Positions 53,313 through 62,643 of a stretch of 64,000 bases of DNA are shown here, one piece after another (the first letter of the stretch is position 1; each line of letters begins with the position of its first letter). The stretch comes from Clostridiales bacterium (lineage in GTDB: Bacteria > Bacillota > Clostridia > Christensenellales > Aristaeellaceae). The notes beneath the pieces are model-generated. The model was not told the origin of the DNA, made no database searches, and worked only from the letters and a program-made list of their open reading frames with translations. The stretch is taken from contig JAHZHZ010000001.1 of the NCBI GenBank assembly GCA_019419995.1, positions 164,626-228,625 of the forward strand. The letters are read 5' to 3'. The translations under genes and the position numbers were made by a program.

Positions 53313-54944
53313 ATGTTTTTTTGTATCCATAAGCGTGTCTGCGCAGTAATTCTTATTTTGATCCTTCTGACAGCGCCGGAGCTTGTTTGCCGGACGGCGT
53401 ATTTTGTTTTGCCTGCTGTTGCGCAGGCAGAAGAGCCGGGTGAATTGCTGCATATAAATCTGACTGCTCGACCTGATGCGTTGGTAGAGCCTGACGATAT
53501 AACGCTGACATTTGTCATTGAAAATGATTCTGATGTAGATGCGCAAAATGTCTATATTTCCTCTGCGGATGGCTTGCTTTCAGAACCGGTAGGCCAAGTA
53601 GCTTCCGGAGAGAGTCAGAGCTTTAACCGACAGCATAGCGTGACAGACGAGGAATTGGAAAAAGGAGAAATTACCTATATTATCAGTCATGATGATCCTA
53701 ACAAACCAAATTCCAAGGTCAATTATACGGTACATGCGCAGATCAAACGCAGCGATATTCAACCTCAGGCAGAGTTTACCCGCCAGTTTTCCAGTCGCAG
53801 CGTATCTTCAGGGGGAACGTTAACCGTCACATATCGCGTGCGCAATACAGGGAATGTGGCGTTGCGCAATCTTAGAATACAGGATACTCTGGGCGATTAT
53901 ACAGGACGTATTGATCGGCTGGAGGTAGGGCAAAGCCGCAGCTTGATTAGCCGAGTGACTCTTACCGATGCGGGAACTTCCTCTGCGTCTCTGAGCTTTA
54001 ATGCAGATGGAGAGGGAGAAGAAATTTTTATCAGTACATTGGAAGACGTATCCGTAACGTTGGCCGAGGCCGGCATGGATCAATTGTTTTCGGTAACATA
54101 TTCGCCCATTTCAAGCGATACAGCCAATGCACTTTTGCTGCTATACAATACGGGAAACGTGGAATACCGGGATCTGTGCATCACCGATGAAGTTTTTGGT
54201 GGTATTATTGCCGATGGCTTGGTTTTGCCTGTGGGAAAAGATCCTCTGGAAATTCGCCACAGTTATCGCGTGCGCAATCAGGGTGAATATCAATGGCGCA
54301 TTACGGGAATCAGTGAAAGTGGAGAAGCCCTGGAAATTCTTACAAAAACCGTGGAGCTGACGCCCGAGGAGGGAAAAGCATCGTCGCCATTGAGTCTGAG
54401 TGTTGAGCCCCTCACGCCCAGAATTCGGCGCTCTGGTAATGTGACTTTGCGGGTACAGATTTTCAATCCAGGGGAGACAAGCGTAGAAGACATCGTGCTC
54501 TCTGAGGCCAATCTGGGCGATTTGCGCACATTTTCTGTGCTGGGTGGGGGAGAAACCATTGTTCGGGATGTGGAGGTCTATGTCTCCGAGAACACAGGCT
54601 ATAATTTCAGCATCCGCTATTCCGATCAGGGAAGCCAGCAAGCTGTATCTGCTCTTCCCGTGGAAGTTGTAATTGCTGCTGATGGCGCGCTCCCTGATGG
54701 AGCGCGACCGCCCTTCATTGAATTTACCGGTTCCTCCATAAAAATTGGGGGGAGCGCTACCTTTGCAGTGTTGTTGATCTCAGGTGCCGTGGTGCTGCTG
54801 ACGCTGATTATTCTTTTGGCGGTGGCCTCCAGAAAGGTGCGCATTGAAAAACAGCTGCGCATTGCTGCGGAAAAAAAGCGCCGAAAGGAGCAGGGAAAAT
54901 CTTCTCGTGCGGCAAAAAATAAAGGTAAAGGACGAAATTCATAG
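53313..54944 (+). CDS. Exported protein with CARDB/NEW3-like Ig domains and a C-terminal membrane anchor
   Basis: A 543-residue protein. Signal peptide at about 1-38. Then three to four Ig-like modules of about 110 residues with the CARDB/DUF11 pattern: ALVEPDDITLTFVIENDSDVDAQNV, GGTLTVTYRVRNTGNVALRNLRI, NALLLLYNTGNVEYRDLCI, RSGNVTLRVQIFNPGETSVEDI. A transmembrane helix (about 483-507) and a highly basic cytoplasmic tail follow. Such proteins present extracellular adhesive or scaffold modules. It overlaps the DUF2461 gene by one base. The exported protein at 60856 has a similar layout. Confidence 0.78.
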   Translation: MFFCIHKRVCAVILILILLTAPELVCRTAYFVLPAVAQAEEPGELLHINLTARPDALVEPDDITLTFVIENDSDVDAQNVYISSADGLLSEPVGQVASGESQSFNRQHSVTDEELEKGEITYIISHDDPNKPNSKVNYTVHAQIKRSDIQPQAEFTRQFSSRSVSSGGTLTVTYRVRNTGNVALRNLRIQDTLGDYTGRIDRLEVGQSRSLISRVTLTDAGTSSASLSFNADGEGEEIFISTLEDVSVTLAEAGMDQLFSVTYSPISSDTANALLLLYNTGNVEYRDLCITDEVFGGIIADGLVLPVGKDPLEIRHSYRVRNQGEYQWRITGISESGEALEILTKTVELTPEEGKASSPLSLSVEPLTPRIRRSGNVTLRVQIFNPGETSVEDIVLSEANLGDLRTFSVLGGGETIVRDVEVYVSENTGYNFSIRYSDQGSQQAVSALPVEVVIAADGALPDGARPPFIEFTGSSIKIGGSATFAVLLISGAVVLLTLIILLAVASRKVRIEKQLRIAAEKKRRKEQGKSSRAAKNKGKGRNS

Positions 54945-55615
54945 TGTTTCAAGGGTATAGCAACGAGACTTTTGAATTTTTTATGGCCATACGTTTCAAT
55001 AATAATCGTCCCTTTTTTCAGCAAAACCGAGACTGGTATCTGCGTGCTGTCCGGGAACCCAGCCTGGCCCTGGCTCAAAGCTTGGGCGATGTGGTGGAGG
55101 AATTGGACCCGGATCTGGAGCGACGCCCCCATCGGGTAGTTTCCCGTATCAACCGGGACATTCGGTTTTCCAAGGACAAATCTCCCTATCGGGACTGCGT
55201 ATGGCTGGCTTTCCGGCGTCCGGGCGAGGATAGGGGCAGTACCCTGGGCCTTTACTTTGATCTTCAGGATGAAGGGGCCAGTTACGGTATGGGTTTTTAT
55301 CGGGAAAACAGAGGAACCATGAATGCCTTGCGAACGCAACTGTGCTCCAATGGCGATGATTTTATGCGTTTGTGGGAACCTTTGATGAACGAATTCACCC
55401 TATTTCCTCAAACTTCCAAACGCATTCACCCTCCAGAAGCAATGCCTGAGGTGCTGGTGCCCTGGTACACGGCCCGTGGTTTTTACTTGGAAAAGGAGAT
55501 TCAGGATTTTGATCTCATCCGTTCGAGCAAATTGGCGGATGAAATTCAAAGGGGATACCGGCGGCTCAAGCCGCTCTACCGCTATGTACTTGACCTGCAG
55601 ATGCAAAGTCAATGA
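54944..55615 (+). CDS. DUF2461 family protein
   Basis: A 223-residue soluble protein of the DUF2461/TIGR02453 family: FLMAIRFNNNRPFFQQNRDWY-like opening (here FFMAIRFNNNRPFF), RINRDIRFSKDKSPYRD, and GFYRENRGTM. Biochemical function of the family is not established. Start is GTG 54944, whose first base is the last base of the preceding stop, so it is coupled to the exported repeat protein. Confidence 0.85.
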   Translation: MFQGYSNETFEFFMAIRFNNNRPFFQQNRDWYLRAVREPSLALAQSLGDVVEELDPDLERRPHRVVSRINRDIRFSKDKSPYRDCVWLAFRRPGEDRGSTLGLYFDLQDEGASYGMGFYRENRGTMNALRTQLCSNGDDFMRLWEPLMNEFTLFPQTSKRIHPPEAMPEVLVPWYTARGFYLEKEIQDFDLIRSSKLADEIQRGYRRLKPLYRYVLDLQMQSQ

Positions 55616-55646
55616 GGCGGGTTTTTAACGACCAAAGGGGGTATTT

Positions 55647-57158
55647 ATGGATTCCAAATTAACCAGTTGGCTGAAACTCAAGAGTGGTTCCGACATTCGG
55701 GGAAGCGCTAGCCAACTAACCGATGAATTTGCGGAGAAGATGGGTTATGTATTTGCCCAGTGGGTAGCTCGCCGCAGGGGAACAACTTCCGATAAGATTA
55801 AACTTGCCGTGGGGCACGATCCCCGGCTCTCTGCTCCACGGTTGAAAGATGCGCTAATTCAGGGGATGAAGGCGGCTGACAGTGATGTGTTGGATTGTGG
55901 CCTTTGTACCACGCCGGCCATGTTTATGATTTGTGTAGATCCCCAGACCTGTGCAGATGGATCCATTATGATAACGGCTAGCCATCATCCCTCCAATAAA
56001 AACGGATTGAAATTCATTACCCGGGAGGGAGGGCTCACCTCATCTGATGTGGAAAGCCTGATTCAGGCAGCTGCCAGCGTAGAGGTTCCCGATCCTCTGG
56101 TGCGTGAAGTGAATTTCCTCTCCAATTATGTAGAAGGCCTGAAGGCTATGGTGCACCGTCGCTTAAACGACAACAGCCTCAAACCCTTGCTGGGCCTCCA
56201 TGTGGTAGTGGATGCGGGAAATGGAGCAGGAGGATTCTATGCGCGATTTCTCAGCGATTTGGGCGCCGATATCGAAGGTAGTCAGTATCTTGAACCTGAT
56301 GGGTTGTTTCCAAATCATGCACCCAATCCGGAAGATGCACAAGCTATGCAGAGCCTCAGTAAGGCTGTGCTGAAAAACAAAGCAGATCTTGGCGTTATTT
56401 TTGATGCGGATTGTGATCGGGCTGCAATAGTAGACCAGAGTGGCCGCGCTATTAATCGAAATCGACTGATTGCTCTGATCTGTGCTATTCTGCTTGAGGA
56501 AAACCCCGGGGCTACCTTTGTTACCGACAGTGTGACCAGTTCTGGATTAAACCAGTTCATTACCGAGTGGGGAGGCACCCATTACCGCTATAAGCGTGGC
56601 TATCGCAATGTGATTGATGAAGCGATTCGCCTCAACAGCGAAGGTATTGATTGTCCTTTGGCCATAGAGACAAGTGGACATGCAGCATTGAGGGAAAATC
56701 ATTTTCTGGACGATGGCATGTATCTGGTGACGCGGCTGATTTGTGAGGCAATGGCTCGAAAGAGAAACGGCCAGACGCTCTCTGACCTGATAGAAGAGCT
56801 GCAGGAGCCTGTGGAGAGTATGGAAATTCGCCTTCCCATTTTGGAAGAAGAGGATTTCAGGGCAGCGGGACAGGAAGTCATCGAAGCTGTTCTTTCCCAT
56901 ACTTTGGATAATCCCGAATGGAATCTGGCTCCTGACAACCGGGAGGGTGTGCGCATTTCCTTTAATCTGGATGGCGGGGTGCGCAATGCCTGGTTTTTGC
57001 TGCGCCTGTCTGTGCATGATCCTGTAATGCCTCTGAATGCGGAGAGTGACGTGCCCGGAGGTGTCCGGCGCATGCTTACCCAGCTTTACGAGTTGATCCG
57101 AGATACAGAGGTATTGGACTTGGCTCCATTGCAGGCTGCCATAGAAGGTGCGGAATAA
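55647..57158 (+). CDS. Phosphomannomutase/phosphoglucomutase family protein, long form
   Basis: A 503-residue phosphohexomutase. TASHHPSNKNGLKF is the phosphoserine loop, DADCDRAAIVD the Mg2+ loop, and ETSGHAALRENHFLDDGMY the sugar-binding region; a C-terminal phosphate-binding domain is present. It is distinct in length and sequence from the 451-residue paralog at 3965 (plant/PgcA-like group by general look). The gene follows DUF2461 by 31 bases and precedes the transketolase promoter. Substrate not fixed. Confidence 0.9.
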   Translation: MDSKLTSWLKLKSGSDIRGSASQLTDEFAEKMGYVFAQWVARRRGTTSDKIKLAVGHDPRLSAPRLKDALIQGMKAADSDVLDCGLCTTPAMFMICVDPQTCADGSIMITASHHPSNKNGLKFITREGGLTSSDVESLIQAAASVEVPDPLVREVNFLSNYVEGLKAMVHRRLNDNSLKPLLGLHVVVDAGNGAGGFYARFLSDLGADIEGSQYLEPDGLFPNHAPNPEDAQAMQSLSKAVLKNKADLGVIFDADCDRAAIVDQSGRAINRNRLIALICAILLEENPGATFVTDSVTSSGLNQFITEWGGTHYRYKRGYRNVIDEAIRLNSEGIDCPLAIETSGHAALRENHFLDDGMYLVTRLICEAMARKRNGQTLSDLIEELQEPVESMEIRLPILEEEDFRAAGQEVIEAVLSHTLDNPEWNLAPDNREGVRISFNLDGGVRNAWFLLRLSVHDPVMPLNAESDVPGGVRRMLTQLYELIRDTEVLDLAPLQAAIEGAE

Positions 57159-57195
57159 AATTTCATTTGACAAATAAAAATTCCCGTTAAAAACT

Positions 57196-57223
57196 TTCAC
57201 ATGCCTTTTCAATATGGTATAAT
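57196..57223 (+). promoter_or_regulatory. Promoter of the transketolase gene
   Basis: TTCACA (57196-57201), 16 bases, TATAAT (57218-57223). A small hairpin GGCCCG-ACTG-CGGGCC (57243-57258) lies in the leader. Confidence 0.6.
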
Positions 57224-57307
57224 TTCGTTGGGGTATATGCGTGGCCCGACTGCGGGCCTGACATGCCACTGCGGATCAGAATTCGAATATGTAAGGAGTG
57301 CATTACC

Positions 57308-59281
57308 ATGAATCATGAACAAATGGTTGTCAATGCCATTCGCCTTCTCTCTGCCGATGCCGTTCAGAAAGCCAATTCGGGCCATCCCGGTATGCCTATG
57401 GGTGCTGCACCTGCGGCTTACGCCTTGTGGGGCAAGCAGATGTGCCACAATCCTGCCGATCCCAAGTGGTTTAACCGTGACCGCTTTGTGCTCTCTTCCG
57501 GCCATGGTTCCATGCTGATTTACAGCCTGTTGCATCTCTTTGGCTATGGACTGACCATTGAAGATCTCAAGCAGTTCCGCCAGTTTGGTTCGAAAACGCC
57601 TGGCCATCCCGAATATGGCCACACCATCGGCGTGGAAACGACCACCGGACCTCTGGGTCAGGGCATTGCTAACGCGGTAGGTATGGCCATGGCTGAAAAG
57701 CATTTGGCTGCCAAGTTTAACCGTGAGGGCTATCCTGTGGTGGATCACTACACGTACTGCATTCTTGGCGACGGTTGCATGATGGAGGGTATTTCCCATG
57801 AAGCTTGCTCTCTGGCTGGCACGTTGGGATTGAATAAGCTGATTGCCCTGTACGATGACAATGAGATTTCCATTGAGGGCGATACCAACATCGCATTCCG
57901 AGAGGATGTACCTGCCCGTTTCCGCGCCTATGGTTGGAATGTGATCGATGTAGCCGACGGTAACTGCTGGGAGCAGGTTAATGCAGCTATCGATCTGGCC
58001 AAATCTTCCAATAAGCCTTCGCTGATCGTTTGCCATACTTTCATCGGCTTTGGTTCTCCGAAGCAGGGCCAGGCTTCCTCTCACGGTGAACCGTTGGGCG
58101 AGGAAAACATTGCGCTGACCCGTAAGGCGCTGGACTGGCCCTGCGCGGAACCTTTCTGTGTTCCTCAGGAAGTGTACGATTGCACTGCAGAAACTGCCCG
58201 CCGCGGCGCCGCTGCCCAGCAGGCATGGAATGATTTGATGGCCGAATATGCCAAGGCCTATCCTGAACTCAAGGCGGAAATGGATAAGTGGCTCAGTGAT
58301 GAACTGCCCGATCTGACCAAGTGCGAAGATCTGTTTGCTTTCGAGAAGGGCGGAGCTACTCGTGCTTCCAGCGGCGAGATTCTCAACCGCTTGACCAAGT
58401 ACGTGCCCAACTTCTTTGGCGGCTCTGCCGACCTGGCGCCTTCTAACAAGAGCTATATGAAGGGCAAGGGCGATTTCTCCAAGGAAACTCCCGAGGGAGA
58501 TAACCTGCACTTTGGTGTCCGTGAACATGCTATGGCAGCTATCTGCAACGGCATTCGCCTGCATGGCGGACTGCGCCCCTATTGCGCCACCTTCTTCGTG
58601 TTCTCCGATTACATGAAGAATGCTATGCGCATGAGCTCCATCATGAATCTGAGCATGCCCTACATCCTCACCCATGATTCCATTGGTGTTGGCGAGGATG
58701 GTCCTACCCATCAGCCCGTTGAACATCTGGCAGGCCTGCGCGCTGTTCCTGGCCTGATTGTGTTCCGTCCGGCGGATAGCAAGGAAGCTGCTGCGGGCTG
58801 GATTGCGGCTCTTACTGAGGCACATCCCGTGGCACTGGTACTTACTCGCCAGAACCTGCCCCTCTATGAAAAGAGTGGCGTAGAGGCGCTCAAGGGCGGC
58901 TACATCATTTCCGATGGCGAAAAGGCGACGCCTGATGTGCTGTTGATGGCCTCCGGTTCCGAAGTGGAACAGTGCATTGGCGCCCAGGCATTGCTCAAGG
59001 CTGAAGGAATTGATGCTCGGGTTATCTCCATGCCCAGCTTTGAACTTTTTGAGGCTCAGTCTGAGGAGTACAAGGAATCCGTAATGCCCAAGGCCGTGCG
59101 TGCCCGCGTGGCCGTAGAGGCTGCTGCCAGCTTTGGATGGCATAAGTATGTGGGTCTTGATGGCGCAACAGTTACGATGGATCACTTTGGTGCGTCTGCG
59201 CCCGCTGGCCTTCTGTTTAAGGAATATGGCTTCACTGCCGAGAACGTGGCTGCTACCGCCAAAAAGGTGCTGAACGCTTAA
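57308..59281 (+). CDS. tkt: Transketolase
   Basis: A 657-residue full-length transketolase. ANSGHPGMPMG, HTIGVETTTGPLGQG, the thiamine diphosphate motif GDGCMMEG...N, and FVFSDYMKNAMRMSSIM place all three domains. It exchanges two-carbon units between ketose and aldose phosphates in the pentose phosphate pathway. ATG 57308 is behind TAAGGAG with a good spacer; the codon choice is clearly biased to C-ending codons, as for a highly expressed gene. A strong terminator follows. Confidence 0.97.
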   Translation: MNHEQMVVNAIRLLSADAVQKANSGHPGMPMGAAPAAYALWGKQMCHNPADPKWFNRDRFVLSSGHGSMLIYSLLHLFGYGLTIEDLKQFRQFGSKTPGHPEYGHTIGVETTTGPLGQGIANAVGMAMAEKHLAAKFNREGYPVVDHYTYCILGDGCMMEGISHEACSLAGTLGLNKLIALYDDNEISIEGDTNIAFREDVPARFRAYGWNVIDVADGNCWEQVNAAIDLAKSSNKPSLIVCHTFIGFGSPKQGQASSHGEPLGEENIALTRKALDWPCAEPFCVPQEVYDCTAETARRGAAAQQAWNDLMAEYAKAYPELKAEMDKWLSDELPDLTKCEDLFAFEKGGATRASSGEILNRLTKYVPNFFGGSADLAPSNKSYMKGKGDFSKETPEGDNLHFGVREHAMAAICNGIRLHGGLRPYCATFFVFSDYMKNAMRMSSIMNLSMPYILTHDSIGVGEDGPTHQPVEHLAGLRAVPGLIVFRPADSKEAAAGWIAALTEAHPVALVLTRQNLPLYEKSGVEALKGGYIISDGEKATPDVLLMASGSEVEQCIGAQALLKAEGIDARVISMPSFELFEAQSEEYKESVMPKAVRARVAVEAAASFGWHKYVGLDGATVTMDHFGASAPAGLLFKEYGFTAENVAATAKKVLNA

Positions 59282-59365
59282 TCTATGCTTCTCGGTTAGA
59301 TGAGGCGCTTTCCAGTGGATTTACTGATGGGCCTCATTAGAAAATTATTGTAGCCAATACACTCG

Positions 59366-59402
59366 AAACCTGCTCCAGTTGTAATGTGGGGCAGGTTTTT
59401 TA
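59366..59402 (+). terminator. Rho-independent terminator of the transketolase gene
   Basis: AAACCTGCTCCA / TGGGGCAGGTTT stem (one G.U) with a 9-base loop, ending in five T. Confidence 0.88.
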
Positions 59403-60127
59403 TGTATCAATTGATGTTTTTACAAGGTCGTTGCTGTGTATTGGTTGCAAAACTATGGGATGATTTGGGATATCAGGATTTTCCCACTTATCAATGCAAT
59501 TACTACTACCCTCTGAGATGAGTGCAGATGAAAATGTGGCCTAGAAACGGGACGATGGAACGCGAAAAAGGAGAGCTTTGCCTAAATAAATTGAAATGGC
59601 ATCAAGTAGTCTGCGTCTGTTTATAGGGAAAATAGGTGATAATAAATGCATAACAGAATAATTTGTATCAATAAAACAGACACAAACAAAAACAAGTAAA
59701 TGCTTTGATGTGCAAACATGTGGGTCAAAGTATACTGGTTTTGCTCCTTTAAGATTTTTTGGAGCATAAAAAGAATAAATACTATTTTGATTCAGAAATG
59801 GAAGTTCACTTTTCTCTAGGCACCTGAAACGTTTATGGAGTACATAGTATAAGAATGGATGAAATCCCTTTGGGTGGTTCCATCTTTTACTTTCTGACCG
59901 CAGACCGTTCAGCTTATATCTATTTTTGTGATTAGGCTGCTTCTTGACAGTCCTGTTTGTGATTTTACGGTGAAGAAGATCATTAAATTCAAATAGATCG
60001 CTCTTCGCCCGTTTTGGAAGGGAAACGGTTTCCAGATCATAGAAGAAAAAACCGTTGATAAATTGAGCCACATGGGACCGTCAATTTATGATACAGCAGA
60101 ATTTTGAAGAACGAAAGGGGCATCCCC
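59403..60127. other. AT-rich gap before the exopolysaccharide genes
   Basis: A long stretch without a credible gene. A minus-strand frame of 176 codons (59541-60071) has no ribosome site or recognisable motif and is not called. A possible promoter TTGAGC (60063-60068), 18 bases, TATGAT (60087-60092) precedes the kinase gene. The GGGG-CAT-CCCC repeat at 60117-60127 lies just before the kinase ATG and may hide its ribosome site. Confidence 0.45.
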
Positions 60128-60817
60128 ATGAAGAGCAATCCATGCCTGCAATTTTACCAAACTGACGACGTAACAATTTTGAATGCATACGATCGGGTGG
60201 TTTTTAATCTGGTTGAATTGCAGAAGAACAAGGGCTATAAGACATTTTTGTTTGGTGGTTGTTCCCCCAGAGTGGGAACTACTTCCATCGTAATTCAGTT
60301 GGCTATTATTATGGCAAATCTCAAGAAAAAAGTATTGATTTTGGATGGAGATTATCGCAGAAAAACCTCCAGCAAGCGATTGAGCGACATCGCAAAGATT
60401 GGCATGGCTGATTTTGTGAAAGATCCGAATATCACGCTGGAACAGTGCATTTATCCTAGCAACGTTGAGGGACTGTATTATTTTCCTTCGGGAGATATGA
60501 GCCAGCAGAAGGCTCAAAAAATCCTCTATTCACCGCAGTTTAAGAGTGCTTTGAACAGTGTCAGCGAACAATTTGACATTGTATTGATTGATTCCTGTGC
60601 CATGGACACAACCACAGATGTACTTACTCTGGCTTGTGATGTGGACGCAGTGGTACTGGTGTGTGCGCTGGATTCTACGCCAAAGCGTAAGCTTCAGGCT
60701 GCTTATCAGCAGATATCGGCTATTGACTGCAATTTGATTGGCGTGATCGAAAACAAAGTTAAACTGGATGAATACGCCAACTACATGAATAATTTTGATT
60801 ATTATACGGGCAAGTGA
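60128..60817 (+). CDS. CpsD/CapB-like BY-kinase ATPase with altered Walker A
   Basis: A 229-residue cytoplasmic P-loop protein of the bacterial tyrosine kinase/CpsD family, which controls polysaccharide export with a Wzz partner. Walker A is GCSPRVGTTS (44-53), in which threonine replaces the usual GK lysine; Walker A' is ILDGDYRR; Walker B is FDIVLIDS. The last 15 residues contain four tyrosines (EYANYMNNFDYY), the expected autophosphorylation cluster. ATG 60128 fits GAAAGG; TTG 60104 is an alternative. It is followed by the exported protein and Wzz genes. Confidence 0.82.
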   Translation: MKSNPCLQFYQTDDVTILNAYDRVVFNLVELQKNKGYKTFLFGGCSPRVGTTSIVIQLAIIMANLKKKVLILDGDYRRKTSSKRLSDIAKIGMADFVKDPNITLEQCIYPSNVEGLYYFPSGDMSQQKAQKILYSPQFKSALNSVSEQFDIVLIDSCAMDTTTDVLTLACDVDAVVLVCALDSTPKRKLQAAYQQISAIDCNLIGVIENKVKLDEYANYMNNFDYYTGK

Positions 60818-60855
60818 TGTCCGTTGGAATGAACAGGAGAGAAGTGAGGATACAC

Positions 60856-61866
60856 ATGATGAGAGCTCTCAGAGAAAGCGCACGGCGCTTTTATTGCATG
60901 GCATTGCTTTTATGTGTGCTGCTGTCGGCGATTACCTTTGCTTATGCCGAGAGCAGTGAGGAGACGACGGTGCCGCAGGATGTGCTGAATGCGGGCTTGC
61001 GTGTCAGCGGAGAACAGTTGAGCACAGGGCCTATCCTTTCGGTGACGCAATATCAGATCATCAATGGATCAGCAACGGTGGGAGCGGATTTTACGCTGCG
61101 ACTTCGCATTGATAACCTCAGCGATGAGGACGATGCGTACAATGTACTTGCGACCCTGAATATTGAAAATACATCGGTCTCTGTCAAATATGGGGAGACG
61201 AATCAGCGGTATTTTGACCGGATTCAGGCGGGTAGCTATGTATACTATGACATAGACATGAAGGTGTACAGTTACTGTACGGAGGAGAACATGATTCTCT
61301 CCGTAGATATGGCCTGTTACGACGAAGAAGCGGTCCACTATGATTTTATGACTTCGCTGACCCCGCCGGTGCAGCTCAACCGTTCATTGGTGGTCAGTTC
61401 CCTGTCCATTCCACAGTATGCGCAAATGAATGCCGGTATGGTCATCAATGCATCGCTGTATAATCCCGAACCTGTGACGCTCACGAATGTGGAGATGCAT
61501 GTCGTGACAGCCTATGATGAACAGGTAATCCCAGTTGGAGATCTGCTCTCGGAGGAAAACGCTACGGTGGACGCAGTGTGCCGGTTTTCAAAGCAGAATT
61601 CGGAACAGATCAGTGTGTATTTCACTTATGAAAGTTATGCAGGAGATCAGTATCAGACTCAGCCACTGGAGAAGCTGGTGTTGATTTATGATCCTACGGC
61701 AGAGGTCAGAAATACAGCCGATTCTTCTTTGAGGTTGAGCAATCTGGTGACAAGGCCGATTATTTCGGGTTTGCCGGTGCATATTCCGGCTGGATTGTTC
61801 ATTTTGTTGGGTCTGGTGGCATATGTGTGGATATTTATCCGTGTAATACGGAAGAAAGGCGCATGA
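60856..61866 (+). CDS. Exported, membrane-anchored protein of the exopolysaccharide operon
   Basis: A 336-residue protein, family not recognised. N-terminal signal peptide (RRFYCMALLLCVLLSAITFAYA), an extracytoplasmic part with two CARDB-like beta modules (TLRLRIDNLSDEDDAYNVLATLNI; GMVINASLYNPEPVTLTNVEMHV), and a C-terminal helix followed by RVIRKKGA. ATG 60856 behind GTGAGGATA is preferred; GTG 60814, overlapping the kinase stop, or ATG 60817 would add a polar extension. Its place between kinase and Wzz suggests a role in polysaccharide assembly or surface anchoring. Confidence 0.72.
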   Translation: MMRALRESARRFYCMALLLCVLLSAITFAYAESSEETTVPQDVLNAGLRVSGEQLSTGPILSVTQYQIINGSATVGADFTLRLRIDNLSDEDDAYNVLATLNIENTSVSVKYGETNQRYFDRIQAGSYVYYDIDMKVYSYCTEENMILSVDMACYDEEAVHYDFMTSLTPPVQLNRSLVVSSLSIPQYAQMNAGMVINASLYNPEPVTLTNVEMHVVTAYDEQVIPVGDLLSEENATVDAVCRFSKQNSEQISVYFTYESYAGDQYQTQPLEKLVLIYDPTAEVRNTADSSLRLSNLVTRPIISGLPVHIPAGLFILLGLVAYVWIFIRVIRKKGA

Positions 61867-61872
61867 GCAGAG

Positions 61873-62562
61873 ATGGAAAGGATTATCGAAATTGATTTTG
61901 CCCATTGCTTTAAAGAAGTGTTCCGCAAGTGGTTGGCCCTGCTGTTGGCGGCAATTTTCGGAGCGATCATAGGCTGGGGATACTTTGCTGCATTTTTAGG
62001 GCAGGAAAATCTCTATATGGCTACAGCCAGCGTAAGTTGCATCAATATCGAGGACGTCAGCGTGGTACCTTTCTACGCGGAAATAGCCAAGACGACGAAT
62101 GTGGCAAACCGTGCGGCGGATCTGCTGGGAAACAGTTGTTCGGCCAATGACATCATCTCTATGGTGAGCGTACAATATGAGGACAATATTGATTCGGGTA
62201 TTCCGATCATCGAAATCCAGGCTACTTCCACGGATCAAGATCAGATTGTGCGGGTGAGTAACGCGGTGGCGGATGCGTTCATTACGGAGATTCAGAGCCT
62301 GACAAATACAGAATCCGCCCGAAAGCTGGGGAATACCTCCGTGATCAGCATGGTTTACAGCGCGAAAAAAACGATGTTTTATTGCATTGTGGGTGTAGCT
62401 GTGATTTGCGCATTGCTTCTGGCGGCATTTATCTTTATTCGCGCCATGCTGGCTTTCAAGCTGGAAACCATTCGGGATGGAATTTTGGATGGAAAACTCA
62501 AATTGCTGGGAGTCATTCCTCGGTTTGCGGACACAGGAAAATCGAAGACAACGAATGCATAA
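61873..62562 (+). CDS. Wzz/CapA-type polysaccharide chain-length protein
   Basis: A 229-residue membrane protein with two helices (about 20-42 and 168-192) and an extracellular domain between them, as in Gram-positive CapA/Wzz activators of CpsD kinases. ATASVSCINIEDVS, STDQDQIVRVSNAVADAFI are typical of the family. The kinase it should partner is encoded two genes upstream. Start at ATG 61873, 7 bases after the preceding stop. Confidence 0.87.
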   Translation: MERIIEIDFAHCFKEVFRKWLALLLAAIFGAIIGWGYFAAFLGQENLYMATASVSCINIEDVSVVPFYAEIAKTTNVANRAADLLGNSCSANDIISMVSVQYEDNIDSGIPIIEIQATSTDQDQIVRVSNAVADAFITEIQSLTNTESARKLGNTSVISMVYSAKKTMFYCIVGVAVICALLLAAFIFIRAMLAFKLETIRDGILDGKLKLLGVIPRFADTGKSKTTNA

Positions 62563-62566
62563 TTAA

Positions 62567-62643
62567 ACCGCCGCAGGCCGGTTGCCTGGGCGGCGGTGCA
62601 TAATAGGGACGTTCGGCGGATGAAGTTTCAGTCCGCCGAACGT
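62567..62643. terminator. Two hairpins between the convergent Wzz and phosphoesterase genes
   Basis: ACCGCCGC/GCGGCGGT (62567-62597) and ACGTTCGGCGGA/TCCGCCGAACGT (62609-62643), both perfect in their arms. The second includes the last codons of the minus-strand phosphoesterase gene. No long T runs, so termination strength is uncertain. Confidence 0.6.

Noticed and set aside
57209..59185. 658-codon open frame antisense to transketolase
   Set aside because: It is a shadow of the strong codon bias of the transketolase gene; His/Gly-rich antisense composition and no start signals.
59541..60071. 176-codon minus-strand open frame in the gap before the polysaccharide genes
   Set aside because: No ribosome site, unusual composition rich in F, K, R and N, no recognisable motif, and it lies in an AT-rich leader region.
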